Origin: Methanoregula sp.
GTDB taxonomy: Archaea > Halobacteriota > Methanomicrobia > Methanomicrobiales > Methanospirillaceae
Assembly: GCA_023228295.1 (NCBI GenBank)
Contig: JALOBP010000022.1
Coordinates: 1-36,497, forward strand
DNA length: 36,497 nt
Direction: 5' to 3'
A program made the translations under genes and the position numbers. Every line of letters begins with the position of its first letter. The stretch's first letter is position 1. The notes under the pieces were generated by a model that made no database searches, had not been told where the DNA came from, and saw only the letters and a program-made list of their open reading frames with translations. Positions 1 to 7,601 of the stretch are shown here, piece after piece.

Positions 1-204
1 CCCGAGATATTCCGCTGGATGCAGAAGGCCGGCGACATCTCGGTTGAGGAGATGTACCGCACCTTCAACATGGGCATGGGCTACGCGTTTATCGTGCCGG
101 AGAAGAGCGTGGCGTGTGTCACGAAGATGGTGAAGGGGGCTCAGGTTGTGGGTACGATTGTTGAGGAGCCGGGGGCGTTCCTGGGCGATCTCGAGATAAC
201 GTAA
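1..204 (+). CDS. purM: Phosphoribosylformylglycinamidine cyclo-ligase, C-terminal part (5' end outside window)
   Basis: The frame is open from base 1 and ends in TAA at 202-204, giving 67 residues. The opening PEIFRWMQ, the middle MYRTFNMGMGYAF and the end GAFLGDLEIT match the C-terminus of PurM (AIR synthetase), which closes the imidazole ring in purine synthesis using ATP. The glycine-rich NMGMG stretch is typical of this family. The start lies upstream of the window. It is convergent with the PAS gene ending at 312. A second, diverged copy of its last 35 codons lies at 5829-5936. purF, another purine gene, is 9 kb downstream but not in the same operon. Confidence 0.93.
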   Translation, partial: PEIFRWMQKAGDISVEEMYRTFNMGMGYAFIVPEKSVACVTKMVKGAQVVGTIVEEPGAFLGDLEIT

Positions 205-311
205 CTATTGTAACATTTCTCTCATTTTCCTTTTTAAAAAACCTGATCATATACTGTCTTTTGCTGTTCCTGATACCCTGTTAAAATCATTTAATCTCCT
301 TGGTGATGCAC

Positions 312-3209
312 TTAAGGTTTCTTCTCCTGAGTGGATGAGCAGTCCGCACGTGGTCTTTTCAGATCGTTAGTAATATCCCGGATCGAACCTGCCATTCCGT
401 CCGGCTCCCCTGAAATACCGTACCGTTGCCGTACATTGATTGAAACAAAAACCGGTGTCCCGTCACGTTTCTTCAGTTTCACTTCGAACCCGGAAGCAAC
501 CGGACTATGCTCCAGCCCTTCGATGAGTGCCTGGCGGTCCCGAGGGTCAGTATACAGGTGCAGGATGGATTTTCCCGCCAGTTCCTCCGGCTTCCACCCT
601 GTCAATGCATATACTGACGGTGACATGACCCTGATAATCCCCATTGCATCGGTCTCACAGTAGGTGTCGACAAAGGATTCAAAGATCCGTTGGTATCTCA
701 GTTTGCTCTCATGCAGGGCCCCCTCTGCAAGCTTTTTGTCAGTGATGTCTTCTGTCAAAGACAGGAGTCGGTTTTTTCCGGCACCTGTAATAATCTCCCC
801 GAAATACCGGCACCAGACCGGTTCCCCGCCTTTCCTTGTCAGCCTCATATCCCTGCCGGCAACTCTCCCGGTTCTCTTGAGTTCCCCAATAATGCTCTCC
901 CACTCCTCCGGGTCGATCCACCCCACTTCAGGGGCAGTCTTTCCGATTATTTCATCCCGGGAATATCCAGAAACGCGGGTGAACTGGTCATTGACATCCA
1001 TATAGATGTACGTACCAATTTCCATGATCGACAGCATGAGAGGTCCGCGGTAGAATGCCGTGGCAAACATCTCATCGCTCTCCCTGAGTGCCATCGCCAT
1101 CTGCCTGTTTTCGGCGATGTTCCGGACAAAACAGAAGACATACTCCATACTCCCATGAGTACTATACACGAGACCAATCTCTACATCGAGGATTACACCG
1201 TCTTTGCGCCGGTGACGGGTCTGGAATATCTGTTTTTTGTTCTTCCGTAGGCCTTCGATGGACCGTTCCCAGATCTCCGGCGTGAAATCCGGGTCCAGGG
1301 TGAAGATATTCATGGCACACAATTCTTCCTCCGAATAACCTGTTGTGTTGCATGCGGCATCGTTGGCATAGAGGATGTTTGCCTGTGAGTCCATCCAGAA
1401 TACTTCATCGTAAGCGCTGTCGACAGATGTCTTTAAAAGCTTCAGCATGTCTTCTGCAGCTTTACGCTCGGTGATATCCCGGGCAAAACAGATCTTGTGC
1501 CCCTCTTCTCCCCGCATCACATGGACTGAACCAACCTCTACATCGATTATCGTGCCATTCTTGCACCGGTGCCGGCTTAAAAAGAACTGCCGTTTGTTCT
1601 TCCGTGCATCAGCGACATGCTCTACTAACTGTTCCGGGAGGAGATTCGGAACCAGATCCCGGATATTCATTGCGCAGAGTTCTTTCTGAGAATAGCCGGT
1701 TGTCCTGCACGCTGCATCATTGACATACAGGAAATTGCCCGCCATGTCCATCCAGAATACTTCGTCATAAGCGCTCTCCACCGAGATCTCCAGGAGCCTG
1801 AGCCGGTCTTCCCACTGCTTACGTTCGGTGATATCCCGTACAAAGAAGCAGCAGCTCTCGCTGTCGTCAAAAAACAAAAAATTCACCAGCACTTCTACCG
1901 GGAGCGGCCTCTCTGACCGGCCATGCATAAACGCTTCGAACAGGATGAACCCGTTCTGTTTCGCGGATTCCCATATCTCCTGCCAGGGAATCTGTTGCAG
2001 CGGGGCTCCTGCTCCCTGCTTCATGAAGATGAGGATATCGCCCGGATGGATGCGCAGGGTGCTGAGCGCAGACTTGTTTAATGAGGTGACGGTCCCGGTT
2101 TCATCAGCCCAGAGGATCATGTCGCTGGAATTATTGACACAGAACTGCGTCTTTTGCAGGTTCCGTTCGATCTGCTTGCGTTTCTGGATCTCCAAAAGCA
2201 GGTCCCTGTTTATCCTCGTGAGCTCATCTGTTTTTTCCCGCACCATTTTTTCAGTATTATCATGATAGTACTGGAGCCTGTTCCGGGCCGTTTTAAGTTC
2301 CGTGATATCAGTGCCATATGAATGGTATTCGGTCAGTCTCTCATCCCGGAAGATCCCAAGGTTCTTCCACCGTATCCACCGGACCTCACCGGTATTTGCA
2401 AGGACACGGTGTTCAATACTCTTGTTGGGATCATCGTAACATATTGACCTGAAATGCTGTCTGACCGCAGTAAGATCAGCTTCGGGAATTTTTAACCGGA
2501 TTTTTTTCCCGACCAGATGTTCGGAGGGGGTCCCGGTAAGATCCGAAAAAGCCGGATTTGCAAAGAGTATCGTGCCATCCGGTAATGAGTGAACGATAAA
2601 CTCTGACTGGGCACCGGTAAGTGCCCGGTATCTCTCTTCAAGAATGAAGATTTTTTCCGCAACTGTCTCGCTGTCAGTAATATCCTTGATGATGAGTGCG
2701 CTGCCGGTGGTACAATCTGAAAAAACCACCGGAACGCTCTGGATCTCATAAAAATATTCCCTGTTTTGCAGGGTGAGGGAGATCCTTACCGGATCACTGA
2801 TAGCAGAGATGCCGGCCCTGACCAGGTCCGTTATCATGGTCCGCTGGAAGAGGGGGACAGGCAGGCTCTGGATCGGTTTTCCCCGGATCTCTCCGGTAGT
2901 ACAACCGGCCCATGCAGAAAAGCGGGCATTTGCATCAACACAGTGAAGGTTCCGGTCAGTACTGATAATATAATCAGGAGAGATTTCGGTAAGGATGGAG
3001 AACGGGATCCGTTTCGAAAGCGTGAAAATCTTTGCTCTCCCGATGTAGCGGATGTCAACCCGTCCCTGCTGGAAAAGAATCCCGGTATATTTGGCCACCG
3101 CGTTCCGGTTCAGATCGAGTTCGGCAGCAAGATCCTTCATCATCCGGCCTTCCGGATACCTCGAAAGGATCTGGATTATCGATGAAAGGATCTCATTAAT
3201 GCTATGCAT
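312..3209 (-). CDS. Multi-PAS sensory protein with N-terminal winged HTH
   Basis: This is a protein of about 965 residues. The first 70 form a winged helix-turn-helix (MMKDLAAELDLNRNAVAKY). About seven PAS/PAC domains follow, each closing on a D-I-T-type motif (DITERK, DITDKK). A coiled coil (KMVREKTDELTRIN) lies near residue 330. PAS domains four and five are a tandem duplication sharing SAYDEVFWMD and TTGYS. No histidine kinase, receiver or membrane segment is visible, so it is probably a cytoplasmic ligand- or redox-sensing regulator; the signal is unknown. I chose the ATG at 3209 over an upstream TTG at 3221 because a TATA-like element sits about 27 bases before it, suggesting a leaderless transcript. 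It is divergent from the chemoreceptor gene. Confidence 0.85.
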   Translation of the reverse strand: MHSINEILSSIIQILSRYPEGRMMKDLAAELDLNRNAVAKYTGILFQQGRVDIRYIGRAKIFTLSKRIPFSILTEISPDYIISTDRNLHCVDANARFSAWAGCTTGEIRGKPIQSLPVPLFQRTMITDLVRAGISAISDPVRISLTLQNREYFYEIQSVPVVFSDCTTGSALIIKDITDSETVAEKIFILEERYRALTGAQSEFIVHSLPDGTILFANPAFSDLTGTPSEHLVGKKIRLKIPEADLTAVRQHFRSICYDDPNKSIEHRVLANTGEVRWIRWKNLGIFRDERLTEYHSYGTDITELKTARNRLQYYHDNTEKMVREKTDELTRINRDLLLEIQKRKQIERNLQKTQFCVNNSSDMILWADETGTVTSLNKSALSTLRIHPGDILIFMKQGAGAPLQQIPWQEIWESAKQNGFILFEAFMHGRSERPLPVEVLVNFLFFDDSESCCFFVRDITERKQWEDRLRLLEISVESAYDEVFWMDMAGNFLYVNDAACRTTGYSQKELCAMNIRDLVPNLLPEQLVEHVADARKNKRQFFLSRHRCKNGTIIDVEVGSVHVMRGEEGHKICFARDITERKAAEDMLKLLKTSVDSAYDEVFWMDSQANILYANDAACNTTGYSEEELCAMNIFTLDPDFTPEIWERSIEGLRKNKKQIFQTRHRRKDGVILDVEIGLVYSTHGSMEYVFCFVRNIAENRQMAMALRESDEMFATAFYRGPLMLSIMEIGTYIYMDVNDQFTRVSGYSRDEIIGKTAPEVGWIDPEEWESIIGELKRTGRVAGRDMRLTRKGGEPVWCRYFGEIITGAGKNRLLSLTEDITDKKLAEGALHESKLRYQRIFESFVDTYCETDAMGIIRVMSPSVYALTGWKPEELAGKSILHLYTDPRDRQALIEGLEHSPVASGFEVKLKKRDGTPVFVSINVRQRYGISGEPDGMAGSIRDITNDLKRPRADCSSTQEKKP

Positions 3210-3234
3210 TATTACCAACAATCTTGGTTCGCAT

Positions 3235-3244
3235 TCTTAAATGC
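3235..3244 (-). promoter_or_regulatory. TATA-like promoter element of the HTH-PAS gene
   Basis: Read on the minus strand this is CATTTAAGAA, centred about 30 bases before the ATG at 3209. That is the archaeal TATA spacing expected if transcription begins at or next to the start codon. There is no Shine-Dalgarno sequence before this ATG. Confidence 0.5.
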
Positions 3245-3260
3245 ACATTCAAACAAATGC

Positions 3261-3273
3261 GATGCAATGCATC
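3261..3273. promoter_or_regulatory. Perfect palindrome GATGCA-A-TGCATC, candidate operator
   Basis: Six-base arms around one central base form a perfect palindrome. It lies in the intergenic region between the divergent HTH-PAS and chemoreceptor genes, about 20 bases upstream of the TATA element of the HTH-PAS gene. Related TGCAT/ATGCA words recur nearby. An operator bound by the adjacent HTH protein is an inference from position and symmetry. Confidence 0.4.
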
Positions 3274-3499
3274 AAGGTAATGCCCGTCGGTATTTTTAAT
3301 AATTCTTTTCTCATCGGGAATTTATTGCGGTCTGCAGGATTTTATCGGGCTGAAACGGGACATACATGCACTTACGGGGCCCGGGTGTTCTGGGAACCCG
3401 ATAATGAACCGTTGCATGTGACAAACAAGAAGAACGACCTTTCTTCCCCGGCATGAATGCGGCTGACCACAAATATCAGGCCAGACTCTGGTGAATGAC

Positions 3500-4981
3500 A
3501 TGATTGAGACAAACGAATTCGAACAGATGTTTGATTATTCTCCTCTTGCGCAGGCCGTAATCGACAAGGACATGCAATTTGTAAAGGTAAATTCGACATT
3601 TGTCAGGCTCTTCGGATTTCCCGCAGACCGGCTCCTTGCCATGAAGATCACTGACCTGAGGGTCCGTGGGCTGGTAACGTATCATAAAGACAAAGGCGAA
3701 TCCATCACTGATGCGATTTCTCTGAAGAAAAGTGTCTTTGGGGAGTCAACCATTGAATGTCCGACCGGTATCCACGTAATCCAGCGGGCAATTATCCCCC
3801 TCCTTGACGAAAACCGTGATGTAAAACACATCTTCATCACCTACCCTGAAATTACCGCGATTGTGAAAAGCCAGGAATACCTGGAGCATGAGATTGATGA
3901 GTTCATCAGGGTATATGACCAGATGGCCGCCGGTGACCTTACGGCGAATCACCCGGTAGATAAACCCGCGGACCCGGATCTTGAAATGACTTTCAATATC
4001 CTGGCAAAACTGCGGGGGTCTGTGAGAAACATCATCAGCGCACTCCAGGTCAATATCAGGGATGTGAACCAGCGGATGACAGATCTGACCGCGGTAACGA
4101 ATAATGCTGCATCGAGTGTTGAGGATGCCTCCAAGAGTATCAACGACATTGCACGGAACGCAGGTGTAGTCTCTGAGAACGCCCGAAAAGTCTCTGAGGA
4201 TATAGAACAGATGGGCAAGGCAATGCAGGACATGAGCGCGGCAGTTGAAGAGATCACGTCCAGCATGGAGAGTGTCTCATCCCAGGCGAACGGTGCAAAT
4301 ACCTCGGCCAGGAGCGGCGCCGTCCTTGCGGAGCATGTCAATAAGAATATGACCGACATCACAGACTCCACGAACAATGTGTACGGGATTGTCAAGGATA
4401 TCGAGAAACAGATGAACGATATCGGCAAGATCATCGTCCTCATCCGCGACCTGGCCAGCCAGACCAACCTCCTTGCGCTCAATGCGGCCATCGAGGCTGC
4501 CCGTGCGGGTGAACACGGCAGGGGCTTTGCTGTTGTCGCCTCCGAGGTCAAATCCCTTGCGCAGGAGTCCCGGCAGAGCGCCGAGAAGATTGAGGACATG
4601 ATCACCCAGCTCAACCTTGCCTCGAAAAAGGCGACAGATGCAATGGAGGGATCCAGGGTCCTTGTCCAGAAAGGCTTCCAGGAATCAGAAGCGGCACTCG
4701 AAGCCTTCAGGCAGATCCAGATCGCTGCGGAGACCGTTGCAAACAGTGCCTCCGAAGTTGCTGCAGCAACAGAGGAACAGGCAGCAACAATCGAAGAGAT
4801 CACGGCAAGTGTACACGAAGTGTCAGGTATGGTCGAACGGACTGCACGGGAGTCTGGAGATGCAGCTGCGGCAACCGAAGAGTCCGCCGCAGCGATCGAT
4901 GAGATCACCCGGATGATAAAGACCGTAAACAATACCGCAGTCCAGGCCATGGAAGCCAACAAGCGGTTCAGGGTGGACTAA
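3500..4981 (+). CDS. Soluble methyl-accepting chemotaxis protein with PAS sensor
   Basis: The product is 493 residues. Residues 5-120 look like a PAS domain (FDYSPLAQAVIDKD at its start). A HAMP-like linker follows (MAAGDLT), then a long helical signalling domain. The conserved hairpin tip, which contacts CheW and CheA, contains NLLALNAAIEAARAGE near residue 330. Heptads rich in Ala, Glu and Gln with EEITASV-type repeats resemble methylation helices. No transmembrane segment is visible, so this is a cytoplasmic receptor. The ATG at 3500 has GGTGA five bases upstream; a GTG at 3491 is the alternative. cheW follows 19 bases downstream. No CheA, CheR or CheB gene is nearby, so it must use partners encoded elsewhere. 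Confidence 0.92.
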   Translation: MIETNEFEQMFDYSPLAQAVIDKDMQFVKVNSTFVRLFGFPADRLLAMKITDLRVRGLVTYHKDKGESITDAISLKKSVFGESTIECPTGIHVIQRAIIPLLDENRDVKHIFITYPEITAIVKSQEYLEHEIDEFIRVYDQMAAGDLTANHPVDKPADPDLEMTFNILAKLRGSVRNIISALQVNIRDVNQRMTDLTAVTNNAASSVEDASKSINDIARNAGVVSENARKVSEDIEQMGKAMQDMSAAVEEITSSMESVSSQANGANTSARSGAVLAEHVNKNMTDITDSTNNVYGIVKDIEKQMNDIGKIIVLIRDLASQTNLLALNAAIEAARAGEHGRGFAVVASEVKSLAQESRQSAEKIEDMITQLNLASKKATDAMEGSRVLVQKGFQESEAALEAFRQIQIAAETVANSASEVAAATEEQAATIEEITASVHEVSGMVERTARESGDAAAATEESAAAIDEITRMIKTVNNTAVQAMEANKRFRVD

Positions 4982-5000
4982 CACGAGGGAGGGAATTGCC

Positions 5001-5534
5001 ATGACAGCAAAAACCTCAGTGCCTGTCGATACCGTAAAAAAACCCGCTGGTTCCGGGAAGATGCCGGATTCAATCCAGATCGTGGAATTTGTCCTGGGTG
5101 ACGAACATTTCGCCATTGATCTCTTCGATGTCAAGGAAGTTGTGGAATATACCACGATCACCAGGCTTCCCAATGTGCCGGCATATGTACGTGGCATCAT
5201 TGACCTGCGGGGCGAGATCACGACGATCATCGATCTCAAGCACCGGTTGAATATCATTGAAGAGAGTGCCGTACCTGTCGAATCCTCGCGGATTATTGTC
5301 CTTGACGATACCCTTGCCAGATCAAAGACCGGCATCCTTGTTGATGACGTAACCTCGGTCTCGACATTCGAAGGCAACCAGGTGGATTATACTTCGGCGT
5401 CCGTGAGCAGGGACGAGACGTCCATCCTCGGGATTATCAAGCGCAGGGTCCGGGTAAGGGATAAGGAGACCAATGAACTGATTATCTGGATCGATATCAG
5501 GCAGCTGCTTGGCGACATTGATGCACCGGTGTAA
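5001..5534 (+). CDS. cheW: Chemotaxis adaptor protein CheW
   Basis: The product is 177 residues. It has the CheW fold signature IVEFVLGDEHFAIDLFDVKE near residue 25 and then ITRLPNVPAYVRGIIDLRGE, the most conserved CheW block. Such proteins couple chemoreceptors to the CheA kinase. About 20 extra N-terminal residues precede the domain. A strong ribosome binding site (GGGAGG) lies before the ATG. It is only 19 bases after the chemoreceptor gene, so the two are very probably co-transcribed as a receptor-adaptor pair. Confidence 0.93.
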   Translation: MTAKTSVPVDTVKKPAGSGKMPDSIQIVEFVLGDEHFAIDLFDVKEVVEYTTITRLPNVPAYVRGIIDLRGEITTIIDLKHRLNIIEESAVPVESSRIIVLDDTLARSKTGILVDDVTSVSTFEGNQVDYTSASVSRDETSILGIIKRRVRVRDKETNELIIWIDIRQLLGDIDAPV

Positions 5535-5642
5535 TTCCCGGTGGCGGGAATTTTCTGGACACAATATAGGAGGGAACCGGTCGGGTGTTCTCACGTGCGA
5601 TCCCGGGATAACGGAAGAGCGGGATTTTTCCCCCCATCTTTT

Positions 5643-5828
5643 TTAATCTGGATTTTTGGCTTGCATAATTATTCCATGAATATTCGTTGCCTGATTCGAC
5701 ACCGTCGCCGTCACCTCCACATACCCGGTCTTCGTCTCCGTATCGCTCCCCGCCGCACGGCTTCCCCCGCCGCCACCCATGCCACCTGCTCCCCCGATAT
5801 AATTCCCATAATAGGATGTGCACCATCC
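5643..5828 (-). pseudogene. 3' fragment of a surface or SIMPL-domain-like protein
   Basis: Read on the minus strand, an open frame ending in TAA at 5643 gives YYGNYIGGAGGMGGGGG, then a charged segment, then GYVEVTATVS and a short tail. Gly-rich linker followed by an EVTATV strand is what the C-terminus of SIMPL (DUF541) proteins looks like; the last 17 residues do not continue that pattern and may be frameshifted. Upstream the frame runs into the antisense of the purM-tail copy at 5829, so the gene is broken there. The family assignment is tentative; that this is a decayed gene end is more secure. Confidence 0.4.
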
Positions 5829-5936
5829 CCTGAGATGAGTGTTGCGTGTATCACCAGGATGGTGAAGGGTGCGCAGGTTGTCGGTACGGTTGTCAAGGAG
5901 CCCGGGGCGTGGCTCGGGGAACTGGAGATAACGTAA
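5829..5936 (+). pseudogene. Displaced second copy of the purM 3' end
   Basis: These 36 codons, ending in TAA, translate to a near copy of the last 35 residues of the PurM fragment at 1-204. By hand alignment 28 of 35 residues agree (for example MVKGAQVVGT and the end LEIT). Similarity begins abruptly at Pro-Glu and stops at the stop codon; the flanks of the two copies are unrelated. There is no PurM sequence upstream, so this is a 3' remnant and not a functional gene. Confidence 0.85.
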
Positions 5937-6109
5937 GTTTCTTTTTTTCCAATACATTTTGTCAGAATTGTGGGACCGGGTAGTCCTGGCCTCCAGGATC
6001 CGGGGGGGTCGGAGGGGAACAAACCAAGCTTGTCCCTCATGGTGCCCTGAGGGAAAACCCGTCGGAAATTGTTCTATAATCTCATCAACCACTGCCCGCC
6101 CAAAAACAT

Positions 6110-6228
6110 TTTTCCCCCACCGACCCCCCCATGCACCCTTGCAGTTATGCCCCCATTTTCCAGAAAATTACGACGGAATATGCATTGATCAGTGACTGAT
6201 AGGCCTGAGGGGGGTCAGTGGGGGAAAA
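6110..6228. repeat. Inverted repeat with 20-base arms
   Basis: Bases 6110-6129 (TTTTCCCCCACCGACCCCCC) and the reverse complement of 6209-6228 agree at 19 of 20 positions. The arms are separated by 79 bases with no coding sequence. I see no clear target-site duplication outside them. A perfect palindrome CTGTCCCGGGACAG lies just downstream at 6240-6253. It could be the ends of a small non-autonomous element or a long stem in a transcript. Confidence 0.6.
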
Positions 6229-6348
6229 GTACGAAGTGGCTGTCCCGGGACAGGGCCGGTCGGTTGGGAACAAAAGACCAGGGACCGCCCGGGGCAACGG
6301 TTGTTACTGTAAACCCGTAGTCAGCAAAAACGAAAAAAACCAGTAATC

Positions 6349-6486
6349 CTCTTCCGGCACGTACATCTCGTTTAAGGTCAGATCTGAGATAATCCCGCTG
6401 TTCCTGTTTGGGTCTTGCAAAATCAGGGTAACCGGAAATGCCCCGCACTTCGCATGGGTAATACCTGCAAGGAGTACCGTGGTATC
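6349..6486 (-). pseudogene. Displaced second copy of the zpr1 3' end
   Basis: Read on the minus strand, 46 codons match the last 46 residues of the ZPR1-type protein encoded at 7056-7601. By hand count 31 of 46 residues are identical, including GAFPVTLIL, NSGIISD and the final YVPEE. The copy has lost its stop codon right after PEE and runs on for about 12 unrelated codons. Upstream the homology ends at a poly-C run, so the N-terminal zinc finger is missing. It is a remnant of another zpr1 gene, too diverged for a recent duplication. Confidence 0.8.
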
Positions 6487-6506
6487 CCGCCTCCCCCCCC
6501 CAAAAA

Positions 6507-6515
6507 TTTAAATAT
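6507..6515 (+). promoter_or_regulatory. TATA box (TTTAAATAT) of the psiE-like gene
   Basis: The element is centred about 31 bases before the ATG at 6542, and no Shine-Dalgarno sequence precedes that ATG. This spacing suggests a leaderless or nearly leaderless transcript. Confidence 0.55.
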
Positions 6516-6541
6516 TTTTTTGAAAAAACCTAAAAAATACC

Positions 6542-7027
6542 ATGACAATAGAAGTATTATACACTCGGATCCATGATATTTTCCGGCGACTGCTTGAAAA
6601 TATCCAGGATATTATTGTCATAGGAATCTGTACCGTTCTCTTTGTACTGATGCTGAGAATAATTGCATGTCTGTTACTCTCGCTCACAGGACTCCTTGAT
6701 TTCAGGGTAATCGCCGGGGAGCTCATCTACCTCCTCGTTCTCGTCGAGATCTACCGTCTTCTCATCATTTATCTCAGGGAACACCGGATTGCTATTGACA
6801 TCATGATTGAAGTGGGGATTGTATCAGCCCTCCGGGAGATCATCCTTCATGGTGTGCTTGAAATCGACCCTTTGAAGATTATCGCAGTATCAGTTCTCTT
6901 TGTCGCACTGCTCCTGCTCCTGCAGTATGGGTCAGTCCGGAAGGATGAGGCCGAGACCACGATGCGGGATGGATTAATCGGGGAGATGAAAAAGTCGCTG
7001 GATAATTACCGGAGAAAGCAGGCCTGA
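6542..7027 (+). CDS. PsiE-family integral membrane protein
   Basis: The product is 161 residues with about four hydrophobic segments, near residues 22-50, 58-78, 88-105 and 110-128. The motif YLREHRIAIDIMIEVGIVSA followed by LREIIL is the conserved core of the phosphate-starvation-inducible PsiE family, whose molecular role is not established. The C-terminus is a charged helix ending in YRRKQA. It is a single-gene unit placed between the intact zpr1 gene and a stray copy of the zpr1 3' end, so it may have arrived with a recombination event there. Confidence 0.75.
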   Translation: MTIEVLYTRIHDIFRRLLENIQDIIVIGICTVLFVLMLRIIACLLLSLTGLLDFRVIAGELIYLLVLVEIYRLLIIYLREHRIAIDIMIEVGIVSALREIILHGVLEIDPLKIIAVSVLFVALLLLLQYGSVRKDEAETTMRDGLIGEMKKSLDNYRRKQA

Positions 7028-7035
7028 AGAAAACC

Positions 7036-7052
7036 GGAGGGAAGAGCCCTCC
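7036..7052. terminator. Hairpin between convergent psiE-like and zpr1 genes
   Basis: GGAGGG (7036-7041) pairs perfectly with CCCTCC (7047-7052) around a five-base loop. On the minus strand the stem is followed by GGTTTTC, so it could end zpr1 transcription; the plus strand has no T-run after it. Confidence 0.45.
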
Positions 7053-7055
7053 CTC

Positions 7056-7601
7056 TCACTCTTCCGGCACGTACTTCTCAGTCACCGTTTTATCCGAAAT
7101 AATCCCGCTGTTCCCATCGGGATCTTCTAAAATCAAAGTAACCGGAAACGCCCCGGCCTTGATCCGAACAATATCTGCAAGGAGTGCCGTGGCATTGTCC
7201 TTCTCCTGGTCTGTCCCCCACTGGAATGCCCCCTTCGCCACCTGCTCGATACGGTCGAGAACCCCCTCTACGTTCGAGACAAAGCCCTGGCACTGCGGCC
7301 CCGGGCTGATGTGGACGCCAATCTCCGGTATTTCGATGCTGGCACCCATGGACCGGACTACGCGGATGGACATGTCCTCTTCAGCATTGACCGCGACCTT
7401 GTAGCGGGCAGGTTCCGCATGTTTCAGGAGCTGGGTATCTACGAATTTATAGCCGCACGAGGGGCAGATGGCCGAGATGATAAGAATATCAGAAAAATAA
7501 GGGATATTTTCTGTCTTATACAGGTATTGTATTTCAGTATTACAGCTCGGACACGGTCCCGGGACGTTTGTCTGCACGCGATTATCCACCGATCTTGTCA
7601 C
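7056..7601 (-). CDS. ZPR1-type zinc finger protein
   Basis: The product is 181 residues. A four-cysteine zinc finger with CPSC near residue 17 and CPSC near residue 46 opens the protein, followed by a beta-rich domain (SIEIPEIGVHISPG, then GAFPVTLILEDPDGNSGI). This is the layout of archaeal single-unit ZPR1 proteins; eukaryotic ZPR1 has two units and binds eEF1A, while the archaeal role is not settled. The start is a GTG at 7601, which overlaps the end of sepF by 20 bases, so the two genes are almost certainly translated from one mRNA. A diverged copy of its 3' end lies at 6349-6486. Confidence 0.88.
   Translation of the reverse strand: MTRSVDNRVQTNVPGPCPSCNTEIQYLYKTENIPYFSDILIISAICPSCGYKFVDTQLLKHAEPARYKVAVNAEEDMSIRVVRSMGASIEIPEIGVHISPGPQCQGFVSNVEGVLDRIEQVAKGAFQWGTDQEKDNATALLADIVRIKAGAFPVTLILEDPDGNSGIISDKTVTEKYVPEE

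Noticed and set aside
3949..4962. Long minus-strand frame inside the chemoreceptor gene
   Set aside because: It is an antisense shadow produced by the Ala/Glu/Ser-rich codons of the signalling domain; the plus-strand protein is clearly real.
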